A stretch of DNA of 23,787 nucleotides from NCBI GenBank assembly GCA_004151065.3, contig NWUY0300014759.1, positions 33,925 to 57,711 of the forward strand, read 5' to 3'. Positions 1-9,945 of the stretch are shown one piece after another (position 1 is the stretch's first letter; each line of letters begins with the position of its first letter). The DNA comes from Larix sibirica (lineage: Eukaryota; Streptophyta; Pinopsida; Pinales; Pinaceae). Below the pieces are notes generated by a model. The model did not search any database, was not told the DNA's origin, and worked only from the letters and a program-made list of their open reading frames with translations. Position numbers and translations under genes: made by a program.

Positions 1-720
1 GAATTGAGGCCAAGTTGGGATTGAGATTTCCAGAGCGAGTAGTGACCTCTGGAAAATTATCACTTTTTAGCCCCCAAACAGCCTCCTCTCTCAAATCTAG
101 GCATGAACAGCCCTAGTTTGACAGTCAAATAAGTAACAGCAGCAGTCTGGGCATCATTCACAGCGATTTGTGGAAGTTCTGGGCATATTGCAGCCCTAAA
201 AGAGTGATGAACAGCAACCTTTTTCCAATTCTGGGTGTGAACCAGACCTAAAAACACATTTCTGGGCAAACCTGTGTGTGGGAGCAGTGGTAAAGGGACA
301 TCATTAGGCAGCCTGTACATTTTCAGACCCCTAGACAGCAGTAAACCTTCATCGTTTCCTAAATCTGGGCATATTTCAGCCATTAATAAGCAGTGAATAC
401 GTCTTAAAATCAATTCCAGGCCAATTTGGAGCAAACCTGGGCATGATTCAGCCCTATTTTGGCCACCAACAGCAGTTTCTAACAGCAAGCAGCAATAGTC
501 TCAGAATCTGGGCAAGAACAGCAGTCATAGCAGCAACATAATAGCAGCATATTCAGGTGTTGAAGAAGCAGCCCGAGATGAGTAAGATGCCTAGCCCTAA
601 AACAAACATAGAGATTTCCAGAGCCTATGTGAAACACTGTCCTTGTATGTATGCCATTATTGGGTGATGTTTTTGCCTTTGGAGGAGTTTGATAAGTGAC
701 CAAACTTCAAAGGAAACTTC
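1..720. repeat. Degenerate dispersed-motif repeat region
   Basis: A short motif close to TCTGGGCATGATTCAGCCCT recurs with irregular spacing at about 96, 146, 178, 230, 261, 364, 436 and 507. CAGCAG-rich stretches lie between the copies. The spacing of roughly 30 to 100 bp and the high divergence suggest an old, decayed tandem repeat, perhaps inside a retroelement leader or LTR. A 142-codon minus-strand frame (60-488) is open through it. Its protein matches nothing I recognise and only mirrors the DNA repeat, so I do not call it a gene. Confidence 0.4.
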
Positions 721-1640
721 CATCACTTTTATGCCTCAATATATATCTTTGGGTGGATTTATGGAAGGTTGAGTGGACCTTTTGCTTGGAAACTTCTAGG
801 TTGTGATTTGTGGACACATCATTCCTTGTGGAGAATTTACCTTGGAAGTAACCCCTCTTTGAAGCCCTCAAGGATTAAAAAGTTGTTGTCTTGTGGACAC
901 ATTGGTGAAACATTGCATCTAAGGGGCCTTTGGAGGTTGGGGTTTGCTTCTACTTGTCATCATTCGTCATTGCTTTATGGAGAACGGTTTTACATGTGGA
1001 CATCACTTGGTTGCTTCATGAACACTTTGGGTTGCTTTGTGAGCATTGTTTGTGAAGCAACCCCTCTTGGAAGCCCTTGGATTGTTGAAGAAGTCTTTTT
1101 GGAGAAGTTCTATGTGGACATACTAGTATGGACATTCCTTGGGGTCTTGTGGAATTCTTTGTGGAGGTGCCTTGTGGGCATCTTTTTGTGAGGAGAGCTT
1201 CCTTGGATGTTGAGTAGTGGACAGCCCTTGTTACTCGTAGATTACTTCATGAGCTAGCATCCACGTGGGATACGTTCTAGATGGGACCATCCCCTTGGAC
1301 GTTTTTGCATTTTATAGATAGATTGGTTGCTTGTGGACACATTCTTATTGGAGAATCTACCTTGAAGGGGCCTTTGAAAGCCACATGGTTTCATCTCATG
1401 GTTTTATTCCTTGCTTGACGAAGGAGCCCCCTCATTTTGGGGCCTTATGTATCTCATGTATTGTACATGTGGCTTTGACCACTTTATTTTATTGTAACTT
1501 GTTAGGAGTTGGTTGTTAAGTGGGCCCTTTGTATTATTTTACCCACCCTAAGCTAGATCGAAGGAAATAATGAATATTTTATTGTAAAGGAAGNATAAAG
1601 AGAGCCACTTCCTCATTTGAACTCATGGCTGAATTTTTGG
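721..1640 (+). repeat. Probable LTR-retroelement debris with recurring GTGGACA motif
   Basis: GTGGACAC/T recurs at about 810, 893, 996, 1114 and 1333. It is often followed by TTGG(A)GAAT-ACCTTG and then by GGGGCCTTTG- or AAGCCC-like words. The stretch at 1440-1590, with TTTATTTTATTGTAACTTG, a GGGCCC and an AATAATGAATATTTTATTG block, reads like the R/U5 end of a plant LTR. No matching partner LTR is visible in the window, so this is inference. Two short open frames (769-1191 and 1331-1519) have no recognisable domain and are probably chance. Confidence 0.3.
1594..1594. other. Single N, probable assembly join
   Basis: One ambiguous base lies in an AAGGAAG-N-ATAAAG context. Two other single Ns in the window sit at clear contig joins, so this one may also mark a join or a base of unknown length. 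Continuity across it should not be assumed. Confidence 0.6.
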
Positions 1641-2400
1641 ATCTCTCTCTTTTGGAGGTTAAATGACATATCTTTCTTTGGAGCAAATTTTGTTCAAGGG
1701 TTTCTCTCTTGTGAATGCGTGGCATTTATCTTGCCATTGTGCTTATCTATTGGAGATCATATTTGCTAGCATTGTCCATGTTACTTCTCTTGAGCCATTG
1801 GAAGGGCACGATTGTCACATTGGATTGGATCTATGGTAAGGTTCTATTCTAGATTCAATTTAAGCTCCTGCATAGAGGGAGGCTTTTCTTTGTACTAATC
1901 ATCATCAAGATTTTGCAAATCTAACCCTTCGAGCGTAAGGTTTCACTTAAGGAAGGAAGTAATGGAGGGACTTGTCCTTCCCCTTGTGATCACAAGTTGA
2001 ACCCTCCAATACATCTATTAAGGGTTGGAGGCCTGGAGCACTACTCTTTCTAGATGATCTTTGAAACAAGGAACTCTAAGTTAGCAACCTATTGACTCCA
2101 TTTTGCCCCAGGTTGGATTGGCATTGGTTCCTTCATTCTATTGTATATCTCTATACTACAAACCTTGCTGGGGCAACCCTTTTTTAATCACCTTGCTCCT
2201 CATTGCCCTTTCCCCAATAAACAGTAACCCTAGAGAAGACTCACCCTTGAGTTGGAGAAGAGCCAACCTAAAGTGAGGGGGGATAGGTGTGGTGATATTG
2301 GCATATTTCCCTTGGTTCCCCTCAGGCTAGTGTGCATTTTTGGGACTTTAATCACACGTGCTAGTTTGGGAGGTAACACACTACAAAACCACTAACTCCC
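1641..2400. other. Non-coding stretch with possible polypurine tract near 2270-2284
   Basis: I see no gene here. At about 2270-2284 the purine run AAAGTGAGGGGGGATAGG is followed by TGTGGTGATATTGG. This is the usual layout of a polypurine tract followed by the TG of a 3' LTR. No second LTR copy is visible to confirm it. Together with the LTR-like sequence to the left, the region is probably a decayed LTR retrotransposon. Confidence 0.25.
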
Positions 2401-3502
2401 ACAACATAAACAATATATCCAAATGTGGCAAGTCAATAATAAGATCATTATATCCTAGAACAAGTTAGGCCCAATAGGCAAAATGCACCAACATATGTGC
2501 ACCGTAAGGAGAATCAATCAAGTCTACCAACAATGTATAAGAAGTCTTCATAGAAGGTACATCAACATGAGGAGGTACACCAAACTATAAAAGGGAAAGA
2601 TCCACTATAATAGGCTAAGATTTATCCATAGAAGAATCCTCATAAAGAGGAAGTGGAAACGATCCTCATAAACAATGAATAGAAACTCAATCAAACATAG
2701 CATGTGTACTAGAAGGACCATATAAACAATATACTGAAATATGGGCTCATGTACTAGATCCAAAAAAAATGAAATACAAAACTAGTGAAGTCATACCTTG
2801 ATCAAGGGTTTGGCATAATAGATCAAACCCATATGTAGAGTGCACAGCTAGATGTGCACTCTAAACTAAGTTGGCAGTATCATCTAGAAAATCCCTATCA
2901 CAAACTATTACCCCTACAATCTCTTCAATTCCTTAAAGAAAAGTCAAGCAAGACTTGAAGACACAACTCTATGTATGACAGTCATTGCACAAAGAATTCT
3001 TTTGTATTGAATTTGTCCAGCTATAAGTAGCTTTGTTGAATTGGGCAAAGAAGCATTCTAAGGTCATTAGGTTCAACAAATGCTCCGTAAACTCTTCAAG
3101 GAATGCCTTGTATATACTATAAACCAAAGAAGGAAATAGCATCGACTCTTCCAAGATATCTATAGTGCATTATTTCCATATTTAGGGCAACACAAGGCTT
3201 AGCAAAAAAAAGCATACCTAGAGAAATATATTATATTACTGCATAAGGATGATCCAAGAAAACCCTAATTCCGCATCATAAGATATCATACCACTAGACC
3301 ATACTTTTTGGATCATATAGTTGAAGTGAACCATGAAGAAGGATTAAAACCCTAAGAGATGATCAAGAAACTCTATATATGGGGCCCTTAGGGGAAGCCT
3401 CTAGACAACAATCTTTGAATCAATTGTACAGAAAAATATATCTGGTAACCCTAGTTCTACAACCCTTAGGGAACTACCACAAGACAAAAATCTCCAAAAA
3501 AT
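2401..3502. other. AT-rich stretch without recognisable gene
   Basis: No coding region, RNA gene or known element is recognisable. A 61-codon minus-strand frame (2969-3154) lies in a longer, loosely open minus frame, but it has several stops and no motif I can name. A perfect 10-bp hairpin lies at 2836-2863. This stretch is the left flank of the copia insertion, and AAAAT at 3498-3502 is the candidate target-site duplication. Confidence 0.4.
2836..2863. repeat. Perfect 10-bp inverted repeat (hairpin)
   Basis: TAGAGTGCAC and its exact reverse complement GTGCACTCTA are separated by the 8-base loop AGCTAGAT. It lies in non-coding AT-rich DNA. It is not followed by a T-run and no gene is near, so no terminator or regulatory role is supported. 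Confidence 0.6.
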
Positions 3503-4242
3503 TGGTTAGAATTTACCTTTTTTAGCTCGTAGAGTATTCTCTAGTAGTGGTGCACATTTAGCTAAACAACAGTAATGGCACATTTAGCAAATCTGTACAG
3601 TGCATTGATGCCAGTAGTTTTTCTTGGTTCCTATGCCCAACATAATATGGAAGATTGGAACAATGATGTAGGAGAGTAGAGGGCACATGATGCATGCACC
3701 AATCTTAGTATATTTCTAGTTTACCACAACAATTTCATATTTGGTTTCTGCTTTAGAAATAGATTTTTCCTATTATCAATTTGCTTTTCTAGTTTTAGGA
3801 TAAATCGCATGGGTGAATACTAAGCCCAAGTATGGTGCAAATCCCTAGAGAGTTGGCATGACTCATGTAGGCCTAGCAAACTTGTCTAGGCTAGATTAGA
3901 ATTAGGGTTAGGATCTCCTAACTACAATGCCGTATAGAGATTAGCACATACCCTTGTAAACCCTAGCAACCTCTTATTCTATAAAGGAGACGCACGGGTA
4001 CCACTATGTTGGTTAGTGAATTTCGCTTTTGAGTTATTGTAGTGTACTTTCTTCTTTTTGTATTCAATAGAAGATAGATGTGATTGAGAGTTTAGATTTG
4101 GTATTTGTTGTTCAAATTTCAGTGGTATGTCTTTGTAGATAGAAGATTGTTGTTTTGATAGGTTTCAAGCTTTAACGATACCTAGGGTTCTAGGGTTATT
4201 CTTTGAGTACAAAGTCTGCTTGCTATGGTCTAAAAATTAACA
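3503..4242 (+). repeat. 5' LTR of nested Ty1/copia element
   Basis: This 740-bp segment aligns end to end with 16980-17460 plus 18791-19109. The aligned words include TAGTGGTGCA, AGATAAATC-CATGGGTGAA, TTGTAAACCCTAGC, TCTATAAAGGAGA and AGAAGATAGATGTGATTG. It starts TGGTTAGA (TGTTAGA in the 3' copy) and ends ATTAACA, so it has the usual TG...CA termini. A tRNA-Met-type primer-binding site follows immediately. By eye about 10-15% of bases differ from the other LTR over a ~190-bp sample, which suggests an old insertion. The flanking pentamers are AAAAT (3498-3502) and AAACT (19110-19114), 4 of 5 alike. The exact 5' base is uncertain by a few nucleotides. Confidence 0.85.
3980..3987 (+). promoter_or_regulatory. 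LTR TATA box (TATAAAGG)
   Basis: TATAAAGG is kept in both LTRs (3980-3987 and 18837-18844) while surrounding bases have drifted. Its place, about 260 bp before the LTR end, fits a U3/R promoter boundary for retrotransposon transcription. The assignment rests on position and conservation only. Confidence 0.45.
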
Positions 4243-4254
4243 TGATATCAAAGC
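4243..4254 (+). other. Primer-binding site (initiator Met tRNA type)
   Basis: TGATATCAAAGC directly follows the ATTAACA end of the 5' LTR. It differs at two positions from the plant copia consensus TGGTATCAGAGC, which is complementary to the 3' end of initiator methionine tRNA and primes minus-strand synthesis. The match and exact placement fix the 3' end of the 5' LTR. Confidence 0.8.
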
Positions 4255-4489
4255 ACGTTTGTTGAAACTCTCCAAGAATCCATGTATGGATAAGACTTCA
4301 ACTTGTGAAAGGGAGTTGTCAGAGGGTTTCAAGTGTGGAATGGTCCAGCTTCAGTAAGTGAAGCAAATCCAGACCTGAAATGTGTTGAGAGGTGAGATAC
4401 CCGGGATCTTCCAATGATTGGAAGGTTGTGTTTGACCTTAGTTATTAATATGTTTTCCGTGTTTGTTTGAAGAGTTGTTGTCATGACCA

Positions 4490-5242
4490 GTCATGGTCTC
4501 CAAGATTGTCACATGTTGGAGGTGCTTCCAACTTTGTTCATCAAAAGTGCAAGCTGCAAAGTCTCTTAGAAGAGGTTGAACTGTGGTACTTGTAGAGAAG
4601 AAGGTTCTACCTCCCTCAAATCGCAAGAATTTGCTTAACACAATAAAAAATTGGTCAACAAAAAATGGATCATTCAGGATTTGACGAAGGATCATCTAAT
4701 CACTCACATCGCAAAAAAGAAAATGGCCAAGGAGATGTATATTGCCCTAGTCACCTTGTACCAAAGTGAGAAAATGTTTACGAGAATGATCTTAAAGAAC
4801 AAACTAACCAATACCTGCCTAAGCAAGACTGATATAGTACCTAGCTATCTAATGAAGATCAAAAACTTGAAAGCTCAAATAACTGGAGTTGGTGACAAGG
4901 TAGAAGAGAATGAGCTAGTTCAAATCAATCAGAATGGCTTTGGTCCATCTTGGCATCATTTTGTAGAATGTGTGTGCTCATGAGAATGTACATTCATTCA
5001 AAATACTATGGGATTCCTTTGTCGGGGATAAAACAAGATTAGATACAGTTTCAGCCAGCAATGAGGATGTACTAGACCTAGCCCTCATCGAGAAGTGAGG
5101 AAAGGAGGAAAGAAAGCAAGATTTGAGAAGACTTGGGGTCTTCTAACTAGCAAAAGAAGGATTTGATCCATATAAAGTGCTTGAAGTACAACAAGCATGG
5201 CCACTATGCTTCTCCATGTCCTAAGAAGAAGGGGAAGGTTAA
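4490..5242 (+). pseudogene. Copia gag (UBN2-type) pseudogene with CCHC knuckle
   Basis: This is the capsid/nucleocapsid part of the copia polyprotein, which packages the element's RNA. The start is decayed: a GGASNF block, typical of the beginning of this gag family, appears near 4525, followed by a stop and a frame change. The longest open part (4651-4983) carries family landmarks: KDHLITHIA, AKEMYIALVTLYQS, MILKNKL, SYLMKI and a NGFGPSW block. After a stop the frame changes again through LWDSFVGDKTRLD and NEDVLDLALIEK. It ends in a zinc knuckle near 5180-5230 (C-L-K-Y-N-K-H-G-H-Y-A-S-P-C) whose second cysteine is tyrosine, so CX2CX4HX4C is broken. The copia sequence stops at about 5242, where LINE A begins. 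It is non-functional because of the frameshifts and stops. Confidence 0.85.
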
Positions 5243-7300
5243 GTAGTGATACAGAAATGGTGAATTTGTCATGGAGCAATGGAAACACTGGCAGCAGCTC
5301 TCCTACCATCCGAGGCCGACTAAAGGAATCCCAAAAGAGTACTATGTCTGGAGGAAGAACTGGAAGAAGAGGAGCTACAATGGTGGGAACTGGAAGAAGA
5401 GGAGCTACAATGGTAAAGTGTATTGTTGCCTAGAGTGGGGGGGCTGTAACTGTGTCCTAGATGAGGTCATTTGGCTGCTAGGATGAGGTCAGGGCCAGTC
5501 AAAATGTTGGTGTCGGGCAAAAGTGGAGGTGGCCTGCCCTATCCTAACTGATCTGTGGTCAAGGGCAATACTGCCCTCTGGCTGTCCCTTATTGCCCCTA
5601 GAGGAAGGAAGCATCAAAAAGAAGAAGGTAATACGCTGAGTGGAGGCTAGTCCCAATTTAGAATGTCGCCGAAGGGTGGAGGAGCAAAGCCGAAGGGCCT
5701 CCTGCAAATATAGGGCCAGACATTGTTGATCGAGTTATCTGAAAAATCCATTCAAAATCTGATGCTCTATGAGGTCTCTGAAAAGACAATGAAACCGCCT
5801 GTGGATCTCATAATAGATAGCGCATTGAAAGATGAAGTGCTCCTCGGTCTCAACCTCTCGAAGATGGCATAACTGGCAGATCCTGGCTGACTAGTCAATC
5901 CGGTGGTCTATCTCTACCCAGAGACAATGAGAGCCCACTCTAAATTGTCCTAAAGGGATACGAAGAGCGTGTGTCCAATCGAGGAATGTGTAATGGGAAC
6001 AAACAATGAGACTGTCCCTCAAATCCATGAAGTGTGCAACGTAGAAGGCCATCTTAGGACGTAACTCCCCTGGAGGGTTGATCCAAGTGATCTGCATAAA
6101 TTGTCTATAAATGTCATCTCTGGTGATTTTGTTCTACTCCTACTTGGTAGGTAAGAGGCGGCCAGGTGCATCCAAGGAATATCTAAATGGAGGAATCCAG
6201 TCCACCGCAGTACCGAGAAGTGCCAAAAGATTTGCAACCCCCGCATACCAACACCTAGAACAACTAGAAGGGCTAGCTGAGGAGATGGCCTCTGTAGAGA
6301 GATAGGCCAAGTACAGGTACCGATCATGCCCCTTTGCCGATTCTGCGAAGCTCTAAAGGAGGTTTAAGAGAGCGACAAGGATGAACATGGCTTCAAGCCA
6401 AAGAGGCCAAGCACCAAACCTTGCAAGTATAATGGACTAAGGTACTGTCTATCTGCAACCGATGATGCAACGAAGGAGGAATTGCACTTTCTGTTGAGGC
6501 CCAATCAGGATCAAGTAGGCAAGGCCCTGAAACCTCTGAGTTGTAGAGGACTGTAGGTTGGATGAGAGTATCCATGAGAGACAACTTGGAAGAGATGTCT
6601 TAAAAATGGTGCCTGAAGCATTGTCTCTCGAGGAGGGATAAGGATCCATATCCTTTGTTGACTAGGGGCTGAAGAGCATGCCGCAAACTGAAACGAGGTC
6701 CTATGAACTGAACCCCCAAATAGGTATAGGTGCTAGTGATCTCAATTTCCTCACCTCTAAAAAAGAAATGAAGATCAATTAGAAGCCTCTTCAACCCGTT
6801 GAAGATCATGACCTTTGTTTTACCTAAGTTGGTTGTCAACTGACAAAGATAGTAAAAGGGGGCCAAGGCATCTAATTGCCTCTGCAGTCCCTCTAGGAAT
6901 GAGGCCAAGAGGACCACATCATCAACAAAGAGTAGGATAGAGATCAAGGCCTGGTGGAGAAGGTACCCATCATCTTCTTGAATATGCTCCTGTAAGAAGG
7001 ACTCTGGCTCATTGATATAGATCCCAAATAGGGTGGGGGGTAGCAAACATTCCTTCTTAACCCCGATGGTACTCCTGATAAAATCTAAGATCCTGTGGGC
7101 CATGCAAAGATGACCAAGAACTAACTCATAAGTCTCGTAATCGCAGTCAAAAGGGTCTCAAAAATGCTAAGGTCTCTGAGTCTATAGAATAATGCCGCTC
7201 TAGGGACAGAGTCGAATGCCTTCAAAAAGTCTACAAAGCAACAGTAAACTTTTGACGTTGCACTGATGCACTATTTCTTAGGCCTAAAGGTGTGGCAAGG
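5243..7300 (-). mobile_element. LINE A fragment (non-LTR retrotransposon, RT to 3' UTR)
   Basis: This is a minus-strand LINE that would have encoded reverse transcriptase for target-primed insertion. In element order it holds an RT block with KVYCCFVD near 7250 and a VDFLKAFDSVPR-like block near 7220. It continues with TIGVKKE...TLFGIYINE near 7050, the catalytic FVDDVVLLA near 6920 and KTKVMIF near 6810. FRGEEIEI-TYTYLGVQF follows near 6740. The C-terminal region has LRPKMAFYV (about 6055) and the zf-RVT motif CX2C...HX4C (CQLC, HFIFQC; about 5810-5890). Several stops and frame changes break it. The 5' end is truncated inside RT. The 3' UTR aligns with LINE D to about 5245, but the hairpin and TTATC tail are absent, so the 3' end was lost later by deletion or recombination. 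The exact ends are uncertain by about 20 bp. Confidence 0.85.
5358..5414 (-). repeat. 30-bp direct repeat in LINE A 3' UTR
   Basis: Two copies at 5358-5387 and 5388-5414 share an identical 27-base core (AACTGGAAGAAGAGG... on the plus strand) at a 30-bp period. LINE D has one comparable CTCCTCTTCT-AGCTCTTCCTCCAGAC block at about 18440-18465. The second copy is therefore a local duplication private to LINE A. Confidence 0.75.
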
Positions 7301-7324
7301 TACAGGTGAGGTTTATTTTGGAAA

Positions 7325-7383
7325 GATAAAATAAGATAAGATAATTGTATTAGTGTCCACTGAATGACTACAAAAGTAGATCA
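7325..7383 (-). other. LINE C 3' terminal hairpin and TTATC tail
   Basis: On the minus strand TGATCTACTTTTGTAGTCA (7383-7365) is followed by 20 bases including GGACACTAATA, then four TTATC-type units (7344-7325), one of them degenerate (TTATT). The same arrangement closes LINEs B and D. Here the stem is weaker, with C-to-T and G-to-A changes compared with TGACC/GGTCA, although a bulged CTAC/GTAG pairing remains possible. Confidence 0.7.
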
Positions 7384-7599
7384 ATGGGACTAGAGGATAC
7401 ATCTAGTAAGAGTAAAATGTGGGAGTGCGAAAGCAACTCCTGGAGAATGCTGAAAGCAAAATAAAGAAAGATACATGAAGTAAAAGTACCATATACATGA
7501 AGTAAAAGTACCACCTAGATAAGTATAATATCATAGGTGTGGTAGTACAAAGTGGGTGTCCCGGATTAAACTGAACAACTTGATACCAGTCAATTAGGG

Positions 7600-7622
7600 G
7601 AGAGAGAGAGAGAGAGAGAGAG
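7600..7622. repeat. (GA)n microsatellite
   Basis: An 11-unit GA run lies in the 3' UTR of LINE C. The run has the same length in the second copy of the 4,144-bp block (11744-11766). The only two base differences I found in the long identical part of that block are at 7592 and 7595, just beside this run. Confidence 0.95.
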
Positions 7623-9345
7623 ATTTGGAGACAGAGATGAGGCCAGTGATGTCAAGGTCTCCTGGGTCTGATGATTGAGGTGATTGGGGCATTGGCTCGT
7701 TGTCGGAGTCCTCAGGTACCATAGTGGGATTCGTTTGTACAACCCTTGGGGAACGTAGAAGTGAGGAAGCAGTTTCCCACCATCTGAGGTCAAAGAGTAG
7801 AAGCTCTGAATAGATCTTTGGTTGCTCAGTTGGGACTGGGAGGCAATCTGATAGGCAAGGGGTGCCCCGATCTAAATCCGTCTAGAGTTGATCTCTCTAC
7901 CACTATGAGGATGTGTGATCGGATGTATGGTCCACCACCTCCAAACCAACAATGATATTTGTCCATCTCCCGGGGGGAGACTGAGGGGAGACCTAAGGTC
8001 TCACCACTCTACTATCTAAAGTACTTTAGAACTCTACCTAACGCTTCTTGTTTCGATCTGATAGATCAACATGAAAGAATGAGGTGATCCTCCCAATTGT
8101 CCCAAGGTGGGGCGAGATGCGTAAGAGCTAAGATCAGTAACTGAATATCTCCCTGATGAAGGGGGATAGGCATCTCAGATCCTGACACCGAAAGAAAGTA
8201 GAGAGGGAGCTCCCCAAGTCCCTATATAAGCACTAGAAACGTCCTCTGATCTCACAAAATAATGGGCACCTAAAAATGAGGTGCATCTCTGTCTCCAGCT
8301 CCTATGTGTGGCACACCTGACAGATCCTATCGGATCGAGGGATATGGTGATCTGTCTCTACCCAAAGTCTATGAGAACCGACTCAGAGCTATCCCAAAGC
8401 GATCCTGAGCAAATGCATCCACTGTCGATACATGTATGGGGGGCAAACAATGATACCATCCTGCAACTCCAAAAAGTGCTCTAAGTAGAAAGACATCTTC
8501 AGGCCCAAGCTCAACCGAGGTGAGGTCTAGGTGACCTGAATGTACAATTTGTATATGTCCTCTCTAATGTCTTGGTTTAGTATCTATTTAGTCGACATGA
8601 GATAGTCTGGCATATCTAAGGAGTACCTGAAGGGGGGAAGTCGCTCTGGGAGACGGTCACCTACTAGAAGTTGAGATGCCTCTCCAAACCAACCTCGTGC
8701 ACGGCTTGTGGAGCAATCCAAGACAAGGGCCTTTGAGGAGCAAAGTGCAAGCTAAGGGTACCACTCTCTCCTAATGGCAGAAACTCTGAAAGATCTGACT
8801 CTATGTAAGAAAGAGACCAAGCGAAAGATAGCCTCGAGGTGAAATGGTTGGACACTGAACTCTACCTGAATAATGGGTCGTGGATCTGTACGCTTGCTTC
8901 AGATGATGCGCCTAAGAAGCAAGTTCTGAACTCTCTCCATCTAAGCCCAATCTGTTTATAACAAGCTCGATCCTCAAATCTCAGAGCCATAGAGTACTGT
9001 GGGTTTAATAATCGCCTCCATGACGTAGAGTTTGTACGAGATGTCCTGAAACTAACCCTGAAAGCATTGTCTCTCGATGAGGGCTAGGGAACCATACCCT
9101 TTATTGAGCCCAAGCTAGAGGGCCTGCCTCATACCAAAGCGAGGTCCCATGAACTGGACCCCCAGATAGGTGTAAGTTGTGGTGATCTCAATCTCTTCCC
9201 CCCGAAAGTAGAAATGTAAGTTTGTAAGGAAGCTCTTCGATGCATTGAAGATCATAACCTTGGTTTTACCCAGGTTGATCGTCTACTATCGAAGGTCACA
9301 AAAACTAGCTAGGGCATCAATTTATCTCTATAGGCCGTCAGGAGT

Positions 9346-9945
9346 ATGGGCCTACATAACTAAGATCCTAAGAAGATTTTCGATGATGGATTGTTAACTC
9401 TTGGCCACTCCTACGATACCAAATCTAAAGTTGCATGTTGACTTGGATTCAAATTTGGTAGATCCTTGGGTGTATAGACAATTGTTTAGATCTTTGATGT
9501 ATCTGGTTAATACCAAACGAAAGATATGTTTTGCAGTGAATACTTTGAGACAATATAAGGTTGAGCAAAGACAAATTCAATTGAATTCTTGCAAAACATG
9601 TGCTTTAAAACTTGAAGGGCACAATACATTAGGTCCATCGTCCAAGCTATGCAAGGGATGGTGAGTTGATGTTGTATGGGTTTGTTGATTCTAATTGAGC
9701 AAGGGATGATGGTGACAAGAAGAGTACTTTCGATTGTTGCTTCAATTTGGGTTCATGAGTGATATCTTGGTTTAGCAGGAAGCAGTCATGAATGGCACTA
9801 AGTTCATCAGAGGTCAAGTACATGACAGCCAACACTGCTAATTGTGAAGCCATTTGGCTTCGCAAGTTGAAAGTAGAGCTAACATGTGAGATGTTGGAGC
9901 CTACTATGGTCTATAGTGACAATCAAAGTTGTATCAAACTCACAT
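9346..9945 (+). pseudogene. Copia RT C-terminus and RNase H pseudogene, copy 1
   Basis: This is the tail of the copia reverse transcriptase followed by RNase H, which removes the RNA strand during cDNA synthesis. Readable landmarks are ITKILRRFSMMDC (about 9355-9400), ATPTIPNLKLHVDLDS, SLMYLVNTKRKICFAVNTL (9401-9560), then after a frame change DGELMLYGFVDSN (about 9660). CCFNLGS, VISWFSRKQS, MALSSSEVKYM, NCEAIWLRKL and VYSDNQSCIKLT follow. Several in-frame stops and one frameshift make it non-functional. Protease, integrase and the N-terminal two thirds of RT are missing, because gag stops at 5242 and only LINE sequence lies between. It ends where LINE B sequence starts. Confidence 0.85.

Larger units (their letters stand above)
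7325..9345 (-). mobile_element. LINE C fragment with intact 3' tail
   Basis: This is a minus-strand LINE of the same family as A, B and D. The 5' end is truncated inside RT near 9345, just after the catalytic-loop region. GLQRQ- and DALA-like residues, NLGKTKVMIFNASK, FRGEEIEI and TYTYLGVQF can be read between about 9335 and 9130, with stops between them. The zf-RVT region is near 8290-8360 (CQVC...HLIFRC), with an in-frame stop between the two metal-binding pairs. Unlike A, this copy has a complete 3' end: hairpin at 7365-7383, 20-bp spacer and GATAA repeats (TTATC on the coding strand) at 7325-7344. The 3' UTR carries a (GA)n microsatellite. The 5' boundary is set by copia RT coding sequence resuming at about 9346. 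Confidence 0.85.

Noticed and set aside
60-488. 142-codon minus-strand ORF
   Set aside because: Its protein shows no known domain and only reflects the degenerate DNA repeat beneath it.
2969-3154. 61-codon minus-strand ORF as a retroelement integrase piece
   Set aside because: I looked for integrase or RT motifs in the surrounding minus frame and found none. The stop density is close to that of random AT-rich sequence.
4438-4695. 85-codon minus-strand ORF over the copia gag start
   Set aside because: The plus strand carries recognisable gag residues, so this frame is a shadow.
7966-7980. Short GC-rich hairpin TCTCCCGGGGGGAGA
   Set aside because: It is internal to the LINE C 3' region, has a short stem, and no T-run or gene context. 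No function is supported.
8281-8484. Plus-strand ORF (repeated at 12425-12628)
   Set aside because: It is antisense to the zf-RVT region of LINE C, which is clearly read on the minus strand.
8664-8855. Minus-strand 63-codon ORF (repeated at 12808-12999)
   Set aside because: It lies inside LINE C between recognised domains and is only a short open piece of the decayed polyprotein or a shifted frame.
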